Below are positions 50,291-61,724 of a DNA stretch of 64,000 nucleotides, piece by piece; position 1 is the first letter of the stretch, and each line of letters begins with the position of its first letter. The notes beneath the pieces were generated by a model. That model was not told the origin of the DNA, ran no database searches, and saw nothing but the letters and a program-made list of their open reading frames with translations. The position numbers and the translations under genes are program-made. Origin of the DNA: Chlorocebus sabaeus (lineage: Eukaryota > Chordata > Mammalia > Primates > Cercopithecidae); NCBI RefSeq assembly GCF_047675955.1, contig NC_132913.1, positions 75,077,236-75,141,235 on the forward strand. Direction: 5' to 3'.

Positions 50291-51124
50291 AAATAAGAAG
50301 CAGCAAGGATATGAGTAAGAAGCAAATAAAAACAATACATTTAGTAGAATTTCATTTTCTAAACTTTAAAAACAGGTAAAACTAAGCCACATTTTCTAGA
50401 AAACATACATGATGAAAAAATAAAAAACAAAAACAAAAACAAAAAACAAAGAGGGTGCCATAGAAGTCAAAATAAGTGTTACACTTAGAAGAAATAGAAG
50501 GGATCACAAAATTTTTTTGAATTGGATTATTGTTACCTGGGTATATACTTTAAGTTATTTAGTGATTTGTACTTATTATATTTATGTATATTTTAAATGA
50601 GAATACTATAAGAAATCATGATACAATTAGTTTATACTCTTGAAGTCTAACCTCAGAGTGGGAACTGCCTTACTAACTGCCATATTTTATCTAATCTATG
50701 ACACTATCATTTTTCTGTGTCACCAGTATTTTATACCAGAAGAAGAGAAAAAATACCTACCAGTTATACTTATAAGACACATCCTAACATCAAGGATATT
50801 AACATGTGAAAAAATGTAGGTCTTTCTCTTAACCACAGCCATATAATATTGTCTCAATAGAGTGTATTTTACCTCAGCTTCTTATTCAAAATGGGTTGAA
50901 GGCTTTTGCAAAATTAACTCAAATACTGTGAACTAAAGATCCTTACTCTAACAAATATATTCCAATTTACATTTTTATTTGCCACCCCAATTCATTTAAC
51001 AAAGTAAAATGCTCAGATCATTTTTAAATAGAAAGTAAATACAACACTCCTCCTAAGACAGACCTTGAGGAAAAGTCTTTCTGATTACACTTAGTTACAC
51101 ATTCTAATAAAACAAGTCCTTCTT
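50291..51124. other. Unassigned stretch with (AAAAC)n
   Basis: A short A-rich microsatellite with AAAAC units lies at about 50420-50450. Nothing else was recognised. Confidence 0.45.
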
Positions 51125-51260
51125 ATATATAAAATGTCAAAGTATATATAAATACATTATTTATATATAATTATTATATAAATTATATATAGTATGTATG
51201 GCAATTATATATATTATACTTATAATGTATAAATATATAATGTATATAATTATATACATT
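51125..51260. repeat. AT-rich low-complexity tract
   Basis: Repeated TATATA, TTATATA and TAATG blocks with few G or C. Confidence 0.85.
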
Positions 51261-51949
51261 AATTTACATTAAAAAGTCAAATTATTTCATGTCACTTTTC
51301 TACATTTAAAATCTATTTCCCCTGCTTCCTTCTATCTTTCCCTCACTGAAGTTGTTTTCTCAAATATGCAAATACTGCATCCCCTTGGGACAGTTTAAAA
51401 TCAAAATTAATTATACTAATTATCTTATTTGGGTTGACCTAATTAAATTCAATTAGTTGGTCTTGTTAATTCTAAACATTATCCCTTGGGAATTTTACCT
51501 TTTGGGTTAAAGTTGTAGAAAATTTAAGTACCCACTTACCCTAACATACTTAGAAAGCATAGCACATGTAGGTATTCCAATGTTGTGTGTATAGTCATCT
51601 AGCAATTGATGATACCTCTAGCCATTGATTTTGTTAAAATGTAGATTTCTGGTGGAAATTTACTGAGGTAAATGTTAAGGTTTTAATTAGTAATTATATT
51701 CTTCCATTTAAAACAAAGTCACAAAAATATAAAATCATGATATTAAATGTGACTAATTAATAAACTGTTTTATATCGTTATTAATTTTTAATTATCTCTG
51801 GAATGTTGTTTTGTGTACTACTGACTCATTCTTAACTCTTGTGATACTTCCATTCCCTAATACCCTTCCTCTTTTTACTCTCACTGTTCCATTTTATGGA
51901 GCATCATTGCCTCAGTCTTACAAAATTAATTTGTATTCCAAACGTTCTT
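51261..51949. other. AT-rich stretch, nothing recognised
   Basis: No gene or named repeat is visible. Confidence 0.45.
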
Positions 51950-52600
51950 CTCTGGTTTCACTTTTCTTCTCTCATTAATGCTCTCCCAGGTGGACTTCAC
52001 TCACTGTATAAATGACTTTAATTTCTATGTATGGCCTGGAAAGTGCTTAAATCTTCCTTTTTCAGTCTTCAACTTCACCTTGCAATTCATAAATATATCC
52101 AAAAATCTGCTCAACATATCAACGTTGGTTATCCACAGTCATCAAAAACAAAACAAAACAACAACAACAAAAACATTCAAACACTGTACTCATCATCTGT
52201 ACCTATTCTCACTTTTCAGGTCCTAATTATTTCTCACCTGCACTATTTCAGTAAACTTCTTGTGTCTCTTGTTAACCTCCTATCCTCCATCACCTCCAAG
52301 TTCATTATGTCATCTAATAGCTTCAAGTAATGATCTGGTCTGCTTAATTTGAAAGAGTAAACTTGTTTGTGTCACTTTTGCCCCTTTGCTTAAGGTCAAA
52401 AAAATTGATCTTTTTCACCTACGAATAAAGTCTAAGTGACTCAGCAAGAATCTGTAAGTGCAGTTTCCCATTTAGTGGCCATCTCCTATCAGGGCTTCAT
52501 TTTGAAATGTATACTTCAAATGATAGCAAGGCTTTTGTATTTCCTGGCACAGAAATTTAAGTTTTGAACATCTATGAACATCTATGAGTGTGTTGTTTAT
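51950..52600 (+). mobile_element. L2 LINE relic
   Basis: Diverged L2 blocks: 'tctcacctgcactatttcag', 'tgtgtcacttttgccccttt' and 'cctacgaataaagtctaag'. The frames at 51978-52226 and 52031-52330 overlap it and include an (AACA)n run. They are not genes. Confidence 0.5.
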
Positions 52601-52894
52601 TGCTGTCTATGCCTGATGTGCTATTCTTAACTTTTTAAAGGTTTTTATATGCAGTTAATATATTGTTATTTGCTAACGATAAGAGAAAAAGTGATTTAAA
52701 CAATACAGGTATGTAGAGAGTTAAAACAAAATCATCCTAAGCCTGTCTTCTACCCTACTGCTCCAGTCAGTAATCATTAGTTTTCAAAAAAGTGATACAT
52801 ATCTTCCAGACTTTATGTAACTACCTATCCATCTACCTGTCTATCTTAAAAATTTTGATTTTCGCTCACTCTATGTCAGACATAGATATATCCT

Positions 52895-52990
52895 GATGTG
52901 TGTGTATATATATGCATCCATGTACATACATACACATAAAAGATCAATATGTATATATGTATATATACACATACATGTTTATATGTGAAC
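52895..52990. repeat. (TATG)n/(TA)n low-complexity tract
   Basis: Alternating TG, TA, TATG and CATA blocks. Confidence 0.8.
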
Positions 52991-53070
52991 TTTTTTCTTT
53001 TTATAGTTATAGGGTAAGGCATACAGTATAATTTGATCATTCTGCTGTTGGCAGGTATTTGGTGGTTTTT

Positions 53071-53147
53071 CTTTTGGTTTATTATTGTTATTATTATTTT
53101 CTTTTGGTTTATTATTATTATTATTTTCTTTGGTTTATTATTATTTT
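53071..53147. repeat. Three-copy T-rich minisatellite
   Basis: The motif 'cttttggtttattatt' occurs at 53071 and 53101, and in shortened form ('ctttggtttattatt') at about 53128, separated by variable (ATT)n. The units are about 30, 27 and 20 bp. Confidence 0.85.
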
Positions 53148-53436
53148 TAGTGCAATGAATGGTCTTGTATTTCCACTAGCCAAACTGGATTTTTTATTCT
53201 AGTTTTTAAAAAAGAATCCAGTCTGATAAATATGCCTCTCATAAATATCTACTGATTACATGATATATGTAGAGAGAGACAGCATTGTCTATTAAAAACT
53301 CTTTAAATATTATTTTGCAAATGACTGTATCTCATATTAGGAATAAACTATGACAGTAATTACTTAAGAGATTTGGTAAACAATTGCATGCATTATTTTG
53401 CTACATGTATATTTTTAATTATTTTTAAAAGTTTCT

Positions 53437-53566
53437 GGCTAGGCATGGTGGCTCATACGTGTAATTCCAGCACTTTGGGAGGCTGAGGCAGGTGAATTGC
53501 TTGAGCTCAGGAGTTTGTGACCAGCCCAGGCAACATGGGAAGACCCAGTCTCTCATTAAAAAAAAA
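53437..53566 (+). mobile_element. Free left Alu monomer (FLAM-type)
   Basis: Only the Alu left arm is present ('ggctaggcatggtggctcat' to 'cagtctctcatt'), followed directly by an A-tail with no right arm. Target-site duplication aaaagtttc occurs at 53427-53435 and 53563-53571. Confidence 0.85.
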
Positions 53567-53818
53567 GTTTCGAGTTTAGTCTAATTTTGTAAAATAATTT
53601 GAATTAAAGAGGAAGTGTGATCATTGTTTAATGCTATTTTGGCCAGATTATTTATCAGAATACATAATAAATAAATATTATGAGAGCTCTATTATAAATG
53701 AAATATATTTGAGAACCATTAGATGTTGAATGCAATAAGAAGAAAAAGAAAACTACATTTTTGTGTGAATGGAAAGAAATCCTCTTCCTTACTGGTTTTA
53801 TTAGTTCTATTGGTCTAT

Positions 53819-54789
53819 GTTAAAATGTTACAGGATTCTTTCAGTGCTGCTTCATCAGCCAGAAATCTCTGCAGCCAGTAGCACCTCTGCCTGGGCTTTG
53901 TTCAGCTCTGGACTCGCCACTGGGCTCACTCCATTCACTTGGCCTGGCAGGGTGCACTCAGCTTGTGCTACCACCCTGGATTTGACACCCACCATGGCTC
54001 TGTGTTCAGTCTGCAGCTGGGCCAGGCATGCTGTGATCTGCTTCAGCCTTGGGCGCAGGTGTCTGGATGAGGGGAATATGGTGGTGCCCAAAAACTCAGA
54101 GATGCCAGCAACTGCAGAGACCCAGGGGGTGCTATGGCTCTCATCCAGTGAGTCCTGATATCTGACCCCCAAAGGACTGTTACAGTTATTTTTTCCCACT
54201 ACCCACAGTGCAGCAAACGGGGGTGCATGTTACAGCTTACATTTAATCTTGCTGCCCACAGTGTGACAAATGAAGGAGTGGCATGTGACACCCAGAAGCT
54301 TTTTCTCCCCATTGTTGGTGAGTAGGAGGGAGGATTACAGTGTTACAGCCCCTTCATACTTGCCATTTGGTGGGCTCTGGGTTTTTGTCCCACAATAAAG
54401 AAGAATTAGGTTATGCAGACACTGGAAAATGAACAAGTTGAAGAAGAATTTTGCTGAGTTATAGAAAAGCTTTTGACAGTGAGAGGGAACCCAATGTGGG
54501 CAACCCACTGTGTGAGAGGGGGCCAAAAAGTGGGTAACCTAAAGTGTGTCTGAGGCCAGGGCTTTTATGGGCTCAGAATGGGGGAGTTTGTGTTGATTGG
54601 TCCATGGGTACGCCAGGAAAAAGCACCATTTGACTGGCTAAAAGGCACTGAAGAAGTTCTCACTGCAATTGTGGACTCTACCCAGAACCGGCAGCTACGT
54701 TTTCAGGCTTTAAATTGTCTTTGGTTTTAAAGTCAGGTTTCACCGGGGACCCACCCCTGTCTGCCTAGGAATTTGTCTGTCTCCTGCCA
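53819..54789 (-). mobile_element. Endogenous retrovirus solo LTR, antisense, about 970 bp
   Basis: A block with much higher G+C than its surroundings, flanked by a perfect 4-bp duplication, ctat, at 53815-53818 and 54790-54793. That size is usual for ERV1-class insertions. Read on the minus strand it begins 'tggcaggagacagacaaatt', a start shared with LTR12/HERV9-like LTRs, and has a TATA-like 'cataaaag' at about 54562-54569. No gag, pol or env sequence is present. The 113- and 114-codon frames at 53817-54199 lie inside the LTR and are not genes. The subfamily is unassigned. Confidence 0.75.
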
Positions 54790-55111
54790 CTATCAAATAA
54801 TCGTAAGTTTTAGAATACATTTGTTATGTTCCATAACTACAACCCAGGCTTAACAAACTATATTTAAGCTAGATTCTTTATTTTCGCACCCATTAGTTTT
54901 GTCTTTTTTTACTTCTCAAGCAAATAGAGCTGTGAATTCAACTCATTACATGAAAGGTTTATTCACTTTGATTGACGCTCATTTTAAAAAATCAATAATT
55001 GTATATTCTTACTAATAATAATAACATATTTAAAACAAAAGTATACATTTTACCAGTTTTGTTTACAAAATAAAACATGAGAGTAAATATCTGAAAAAAA
55101 TATCCAAAGAA

Positions 55112-55410
55112 GGTTGGGTGCGATGGCTCACAGCTGTAATTCCAGAACTTTGGGAAGCCAAGGCGGGCGGATCACTTGAGGTCAGGAGTTTGAGATCAGC
55201 CTGACCAACATGGTGAAACCTTGTTTCTACTAAAAACACAAAAATTAGCTGGGCATGGTGGTGTGCACCTGTAATCCTAGCTGCTCAGGAGGCTGAGGGA
55301 GGGAGAATCTCTTGAACCTAAGAGGCAGATGTTGCGGTGAGCCAAGATTGTACCACTGCACTCCAGCCTGGGCAACACAGCCAGACTCTGTCTCAAAAAA
55401 AAAAAAAAAA
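55112..55410 (+). mobile_element. Alu element
   Basis: A full Alu from 'ggttgggtgcgatggctcac' to the A-tail. The 14-bp target-site duplication is at 55098-55111 ('aaatatccaaagaa') and 55411-55424 ('aaatacccaaagaa'). Confidence 0.96.
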
Positions 55411-55484
55411 AAATACCCAAAGAACAAAAGAATTTAACATGAAAAATCACAAATTTTCAAATAAATCAAACCCTCCTAAGTTTA

Positions 55485-55775
55485 CTAGAGATTTTGGTCA
55501 AAGGATACAAAATTTCAGTTAGCTGTGAGGAATAATTTCTAAGAGATCTATTATACAACATGATGACTACAGATAACAATGTATTGTATTCTTGAAACAT
55601 GTTAAGAGAGTGGACATAAAGTGTTCTAACCATAAAAATACTCCTGTGAGGTAATGAATATGTTAATTACCTAAATATAATCATTCTGCAATTTATATAT
55701 ACTTCAAAACATCATGTTGTACATGGTGAAGACATACAGTTTTTTATGTCAATTTGAAAAATAAAAGAAAATGAA
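55485..55775 (+). mobile_element. L1M 3' end
   Basis: The usual 3'-end order: 'tttggtcaaaggatacaaaa', 'atgatgactacagataacaa', 'tgttaattacctaaatata' and 'caaaacatcatgttgtaca', ending in an A-rich tail. Confidence 0.8.
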
Positions 55776-57072
55776 AGTGGAATATGTAGTTTTGCCTGGA
55801 GTGAAGACAGGGCTTGGGTCAATAGAAGGCATTTTGCCTAGACACAGAGAAAATCATTTGTTCTTAAAGACCATAAGCTCCACAAAAGAAAAATCTAAAC
55901 TAAACTAAAAATGAATAAACTTAGACTACACAAAACAACTTTTTAGTCTCATAAGGATGTGAAGATGTTTCAACTTGTCCATATTAGCTCTTGATAACTG
56001 TGGAACTGATGGTTTGCATTTTGCTTTAGTGATATCTGAGAGCTGTTCCTTTGAAACTACTGAGGTAGCAATACTTCACCTATGGAAACAGAAGAGTATG
56101 AGAAGCATCCGCCAATAATCAAGATTAGGCTTTCTGGTTCATGCTACTGAAAAAGATCAAATAGATTTTGTTCATTTTAGACCTTAAATTTCACAGAATG
56201 TAAAGAAACACGCCACATAATTTCTACGTGGCTTTTTCAAGGATTTTTTCAGAAACAAAATATTGTATTAACAACTGAAATAAACACGTAAAAGTATTTT
56301 ATGAATTATGTCAATAACAATCATAATATTTTCATAAAAATGGTAACAGACATGATGTGACTATGGAAACATACACGACTTATGATTCAATTATTTTTTG
56401 TTTTCTCTGAAATCCTGACTGGTAATCATTAACTTACTTCCCATTGCATATGTCTTTTCCATAAAAAAAATTCTTCTGCTAGCCCAGTGTAAGAGTTCCA
56501 AGTTTAAAATGCTTTATTGATATCATCTTATACAATATTTAGAAATATATTTTTAAAATCATCCTGATTTCTGCTTTCAGATAGATGGAGTACTTCACAG
56601 GATAACGATTCTGCTGAGAACCACATGAAAAGTCAAATTATTTACTGTATATACAGATAGAGATCCACAGAAATCACTACAAGAAGTAAAATTTTAGAGT
56701 CTTTCAGAGTTAATCTGAATCTCTTCTGCTCTTTCTGGGTAAACTCCTGTACCTTGCCTAGAGGCTTGAATTCTGGGATTGACCTAGGAAGAAAAGTGGT
56801 ACAGAGGGCCCGAGATGACACAATGGAGCTTTACATAGTTACAGGGGGCTGGATGGGGAAAACAAACAAGTGAACAAATAAAACCTTCTGTGCTACCTAC
56901 TACCGCCTAGAAGAGACATCTGTTAAAGATACGGTCAAAAAATGTTGAAAATGAGGGAATGAAAGATATACTGGTAAAATTGAGGCTAAGACAATAAATG
57001 TGTGGGTGGGTAGCTTTACTAATACTAAAAAAAACAATGTGCTTCGTGTAAAGAAGAATTGCTGTAAATTAT
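55776..57072. other. Unassigned stretch
   Basis: I recognise no repeat family, RNA gene or coding region here. Confidence 0.45.
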
Positions 57073-57380
57073 TATTTATTTATTTATTTATTTATTTATT
57101 GAGACAGAGTCTCACTCTGTCACCTAGGCTGGAGTGAAGTGGCGCGATCTCGGCTCACTGCTCCTCTGCCTCCCGGGTTCAAGCAATTCTCCTGTCTCAG
57201 TCATTGGAATAGCTAGGATTACAGGCGCACACCACCACGGTGGGCTAATTTTTGTATTTTTAGTAGAGACGGGGTTTTACCATGTTGGTCAGGCTGGTCT
57301 CTGACTCCTGATCTCAGGTCATCTGCCAGCCTTGGCCTCCCAAAGAGCTAGGATTACAGGCGTGAGCCACCGCGCCCGGT
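57073..57380 (-). mobile_element. Alu element, antisense, (TTTA)n tail
   Basis: A (TTTA)n tail (57073-57102) is followed by the reverse complement of a full Alu, ending 'gagccaccgcgcccgg'. It is well preserved. Confidence 0.96.
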
Positions 57381-57399
57381 GAAAAAATTTTATATCAAT

Positions 57400-57845
57400 G
57401 ATAAATGTGTTAATAGAAAAATACAATATGCCAATCTAAATCTGCTTGCATTAAATAAAGAAACTTCAAAATACTTAAAACAAAAATCGTCAGAATTAGA
57501 AAGGATAGGCAATTAATAATAAAAGTGGAAGGCATTAACAAACGTCTCTAAATACCTGTTACAATTAGTAGACAAGAACTAATCTTCTATCCTATAGATT
57601 AGAAGATCTAACAAACATAATTAACAAATTCCCTACGTAAAATACTGTCTCGAGCAACCTCAGAACTTACCTTAATTTCAAATGCTAACGGATAATTTAC
57701 CAAAAGTGGCCAGATGTTGAGACATGCAGAAACCCCAAAAATCTTTAAAACATTGAAGTTATTTAGATTATGTTCTCTTACCAGAGTGGAATTAAGTTAA
57801 AAGTCAATAACAAAATAACAAAAATATATCCTATCTATCAAAAAG
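57400..57845 (+). mobile_element. Old L1M ORF2, first part
   Basis: Diverged ORF2 endonuclease-to-RT sequence: 'agattagaagatctaacaaa', 'gattatgttctcttaccag' and 'gtggaattaagttaaaagtc'. It appears to be the upstream part of a host L1M that resumes at 58185 and again at 60003. Confidence 0.6.
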
Positions 57846-57904
57846 GTATGCAACATGCTTACTCATAGGCAAAAGAAAATATCACAACAAAAATTCAAAA
57901 AGTA

Positions 57905-58175
57905 AGGTTGGTTAAAAATATACTTAGATAAAAGAAGTAAGTTATAATGTTGAGTAGTCCACTAGGGCAACTACAGTTAACAAAAATTTACAGTATATTT
58001 TTTAAATAGCTATGAGGAAAGGTTTGGAATGTTTCCAACACAAAGAAATTATAAATGTTTGAGATGACATTACCCAGTTACCCTAATGTGATTTTTACAC
58101 ATTGTATGCTTGTATCAAAATATAACATGTACCCCATAAATATATACAACTGTTATGTATCAATTAAAAATCACT
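57905..58175 (+). mobile_element. Younger L1 3' end nested in the L1M
   Basis: A complete L1 3' end: 'gtagtccactagggcaacta', 'aatgtttccaacacaaag', 'aaatataacatgtacccca' and 'caactgttatgtatcaatta'. It sits between two parts of the same old ORF2. Confidence 0.8.
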
Positions 58176-58184
58176 TTTATTTTA

Positions 58185-59110
58185 ATGAAGACAAGATATA
58201 TCAAACTTGTGTAATGCAGCTAACATATGGTTCAGAACAAGTTTGTAGCTTTAAATGTATAAATTAGAAAAAATATATATAATTTTCTAACTCAAGAAGC
58301 TAGAGAAAGAATAACAAATTAAAATGTATGGGATATAAAGGAAAAAAGCGAAGAATATAAATTATTTTCAAAATGCACAATGAAAACAATTTAAAAGTCA
58401 GGCTTTGGCTCTTTAAAAGAATAATAAAACAGATTAAACTTCTAGAACTGCTAATCAAGATATAAACTGATGCCAAAATCTGACAAGGATGTAACAAGAA
58501 GGATTAAATTAGAGTAATCCTCATGAATATAGACACAGAAACCCTAAGCAAGAGTAGAAAATTGAATCCAGTGATATATGACAACACAATTATTTAAGCA
58601 GTAATCTCAAGGAGTTAGAGAAATAACAGAAAATAAAATTTAAAAGAGTTGTAGAAGAATAGAAATACCATTCAAATGTAATTTTAATTCAGCAATTCAG
58701 GGAAGGATTTAATTTCTAAAATCAGCCAACATTATTCACAACATTAAGAGAAAAAAATATTCAAATGTCTCAATACATGTAATAAAAAGCATTTGGCAAA
58801 ATTCTACAGATATTTACTAAAGGGAAAAAAAGAACAAAAACAAAACTAAACAAAAACTCTCAGAAAATTGGATGAATCTGAGCAATAACCTGACCAATAG
58901 TGTCTCCAAATTACCTCCAGCAATCATGTGTAATAGAAAAAAAAAACATCACTAGTTATTGAGACCTATTATAGTTCTATAGTAATTAAAACAGTGTGCT
59001 ATTGATTCAACGATACAAAATAAAATAAGAGACTTGAGAGTCTAGAAGCTCACCCCCACAATATGGTCACATGATTTGTGACAAATTGCTACTATTCAGT
59101 GAGCAAATAA
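58185..59110 (+). mobile_element. Old L1M ORF2, second part
   Basis: Resumed ORF2: 'gtgtaatgcagctaacatat', 'tttgtagctttaaatgtat', 'ggctctttaaaagaataata' and 'atatggtcacatgatttgtg'. It is broken throughout. Confidence 0.65.
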
Positions 59111-59187
59111 TAGGATATATATGTAATTGTAACCCACTATTTATATTTGTATACATATTCATTTATAAAATATACATATATGTGTAT

Positions 59188-60000
59188 TAATATGTTTTAG
59201 AACAGTTATACATTCTCCACAAAATTGAGTAGAAAGAACAGAGTTCCCATATACTTTCTGCCCCTTACACATGCACACCCTCTCCTACTGTCAACATCCC
59301 ATGTCACGGTGGACACTTGTTACAATTGGTGAATCTTCATTGGCACATTGTTAAAGTTCACACTTGGTGTTGTACATTCCATGCGTTTAGACAAATTCAT
59401 AATGATATATATGTACCATTATAGCATCCCACAGGGTAATTTCACCACCCTAAAATCCTCTGTGCTTGATCTATTCCTGCCTCGCTCTCCCCAACCCCTT
59501 GCAACCACTGATCTTTTTACTCTTCAAGGTTTTGCCTTTACCTGAATGTCATATAGTTGCAGTCATGCATTATATATCCTGAGGAAGATGTGAAACGGAA
59601 GCAACTTTGCTGGTAAAAATAAAAAATGCTGCAGCGACTTTGCTGGTAAAAATAAAAAATGCTGCAGCAACTTTTCAGGACAGTTTGGCAGTTCTTACAA
59701 AACTAAACTTATTCTTACTTTATGGTCCATCAGTTGTGCTCCTTGGTATTTATGGAAAATATTTGAAATATTATTTCCCCACAGAACCTTGCACAAGAAT
59801 GTGTATAGCAGCTTCATTCATAATTGCCAAAACTTGGCAGCAACCAAGATGTCCTCCAGTAGGTGAATGAACAAACAGACTGTGGTACAACTAGACAATG
59901 AAATATTATTCAGCACTAATAGAAAGTGAGCTATCATGTCCTGAAAAGATTTGGAGAAATCTTAAATGCATATTAGTAAGTGAAAGAACCTAAATGGAAA
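59188..60000 (-). mobile_element. L1ME-type insertion with 5' inversion
   Basis: 59188-59580 is an antisense L1ME 3' UTR ('ctgccccttacacatgcaca', 'tgttgtacattccatgcgtt', 'ccttgcaaccactgatcttt'). 59675-60000 is sense late ORF2 ('ggacagtttggcagttctta', 'cataattgccaaaacttgg'). In an intact L1ME these two parts are adjacent, so the copy inserted antisense with its 5' part inverted. The frame at 59607-59870 reads the junction repeat plus ORF2p. Confidence 0.75.
59601..59674 (+). repeat. 33-bp tandem duplication at the inversion junction
   Basis: Two units (59601-59633 and 59634-59666; one difference, gcaact against gcgact) plus an 8-bp partial third. Each contains 'tttgctggtaaaaataaaaa'. The duplication lies exactly between the two opposed L1 parts. 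Confidence 0.92.
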
Positions 60001-60002
60001 AA

Positions 60003-60365
60003 AATTGTCTTTTTAACAAATGGTGTTGAGTAGGCAAAGAGTTTTTAAACACGACCAAAAAAGTGCTAAACATAAAAGAAAATATAGATAAATTGAACTC
60101 TATTAAAAATGTAAAACTTCTATTAATCGAAAGACATTAAAAGTGTGAAAGTCAATACATACAATGGGAGAGATATTGGCTACACACACATCTTAAAAGG
60201 AAGAGAAAGAGAGATCCAAATATGTATAGAACTCCAAATATATAAAAAACATCAAAATGAGAAGGACAAAAAATATAAAGAATAGGGAAAGGACAATATA
60301 ATACAAACATACGCCCATCAGAATGGCTGAAATAAATATAAACCAATGACAATACCAGTCACCTC
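60003..60365 (+). mobile_element. Old L1M ORF2, third part
   Basis: The host ORF2 resumes with 'tttttaacaaatggtgttga', 'taaattgaactctattaaaa' and 'cgcccatcagaatggctgaa'. The order relative to 59110 is what an uninterrupted L1M would have. Confidence 0.6.
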
Positions 60366-60465
60366 TTCCTTCAGTTGGGATAAGTCTAAGATATTCTACT
60401 CTATCTCCCTACTATATCTCTCAGAATTTCTCAACAGGATGGAAGAAACAGTAATTACTTGATAA

Positions 60466-60797
60466 TGTGTCTGCTATGGTCTGGATGTTCGTATTCCCTC
60501 CAAAATTCACATGTTGAAACCTAATCCCCAATATGATAATATTTGAAGGTAGAACTTTTGGGAAGTGATTAGAACACAGGAGCAAAGCCCTCATCAATCA
60601 GATTAGTGCCCTTTATAAAAGGCACAGAGAGTTTCCTTGCTCCTTCCAACATGTGAGAACACAGTGAGAGGGTGCCATCTATGACCAGGAAGAGAGCCTT
60701 CACCAGACACTGAATCTATTATAAGACTTCACAGCCTCCAGAGATATGAGAAATAAATTTCTGTTATTTTTAAGTCACCCAGATTATGGTATTTTTT
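60466..60797 (+). mobile_element. LTR-like repeat, probably MaLR/ERVL group
   Basis: The order 'aaattcacatgttgaaacct', 'agattagtgccctttataaa', 'ttccaacatgtgagaacaca', 'cagcctccagagatatgaga' and 'aataaatttctgttattttt' matches a common human LTR-like repeat, including a TATA-like box and an AATAAA signal. I do not assign a subfamily with confidence. Confidence 0.6.
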
Positions 60798-60824
60798 TTG
60801 GTTGACTATAAAGATATTTATTAA

Positions 60825-61075
60825 AGTTTATTTTGAATTTGGAAAAGAAGGAAACATTCTAGATGTTTTAGACTTAATATTAAATAAAATTGTGGTATAT
60901 CCATTTTGCAGAACACCATGTAGCCACTGTGGAAATGAGACTTAATTAAATGGGCATGATGGCTGTTATTAGGGTGAGGAAAATCTTCCAAAGTTGACTT
61001 ACGGTGATGGTCGTCACACTTAGTAAAGTTACTGAAATCATTTAATTGTATATACAAAGCGGGTGAATTTTATAT
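60825..61075 (+). mobile_element. Possible L1M 3' fragment
   Basis: The blocks 'aaaattgtggtatatccatt', 'caccatgtagccactgtgg' and 'gcgggtgaattttatatta' resemble an L1M end. They are weakly conserved. Confidence 0.35.
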
Positions 61076-61086
61076 TATATATATAT

Positions 61087-61724
61087 ATTTTTTACATTTG
61101 GAATGTTTCTAACCTTTAAGTTCAGGGGTACAAGTGCAGGTTTGTTACATAGGTAAACTTGTGTCATGGGGGTTTGTTGTACCAATTATTTCATCACCCA
61201 GGTATTAAGTCTACTACCCATTAGTTGTTTCTCCTGATCCTCTCCCTCCTCCCACCCTCTGCCTTCTGAAAGGCCCCAGTGTATATTGTTCCCATCTATG
61301 TGTTCATGTGTTCTCATCATTTAGCTTCCACTTATAAGTGAGAACATGCCGTTTCTGGTTTTCTGTTTCTGTATTAGTTTAAGGATAATAGCCTCCAGTT
61401 CCATACATGTCCCTGCAAAGGACATGATGTCATTCTTTGTCATGGCTGCATAGTATTCTGTGGTGTCTATGGACCACATTTTCTTTATCCAGTCTATCAC
61501 TGATGGGCATTTGGGTTGATTCCATGTCTTTGTTATTGTGGATAGTGCTACAATGAACATATGTGTGCATGTGTCTTTACAATAGAGTGATTTATATTTC
61601 TTTGGGTATATATCCAGTAATGAGATTATTGGGTTGAATGGTGTTTCTGTCTTTAGGTCTTGGAGGAATCACCACACTGTCTTCCACAATGGCTGAACTA
61701 ATTTACGCTCCCATACACCCTTCC
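61087..61724 (-). mobile_element. L1 3' end, antisense half of a 5'-inverted copy
   Basis: The reverse complement of a primate L1 3' end from the T-rich edge ('gtgcaggtttgttacatag') to ORF2 ('gctgaactaatttacgctcc'). The minus-strand frame at 61321-61560 is the ORF2p C-terminus ('CPSVIDWIKKMWSIDTTEYY'). It meets a sense ORF2 piece of the same age at 61725. Confidence 0.92.

Noticed and set aside
53817..54199. Overlapping 113- and 114-codon frames on both strands
   Set aside because: Both lie in the GC-richer solo LTR, where stop codons are rarer by composition. No retroviral gene similarity is visible.
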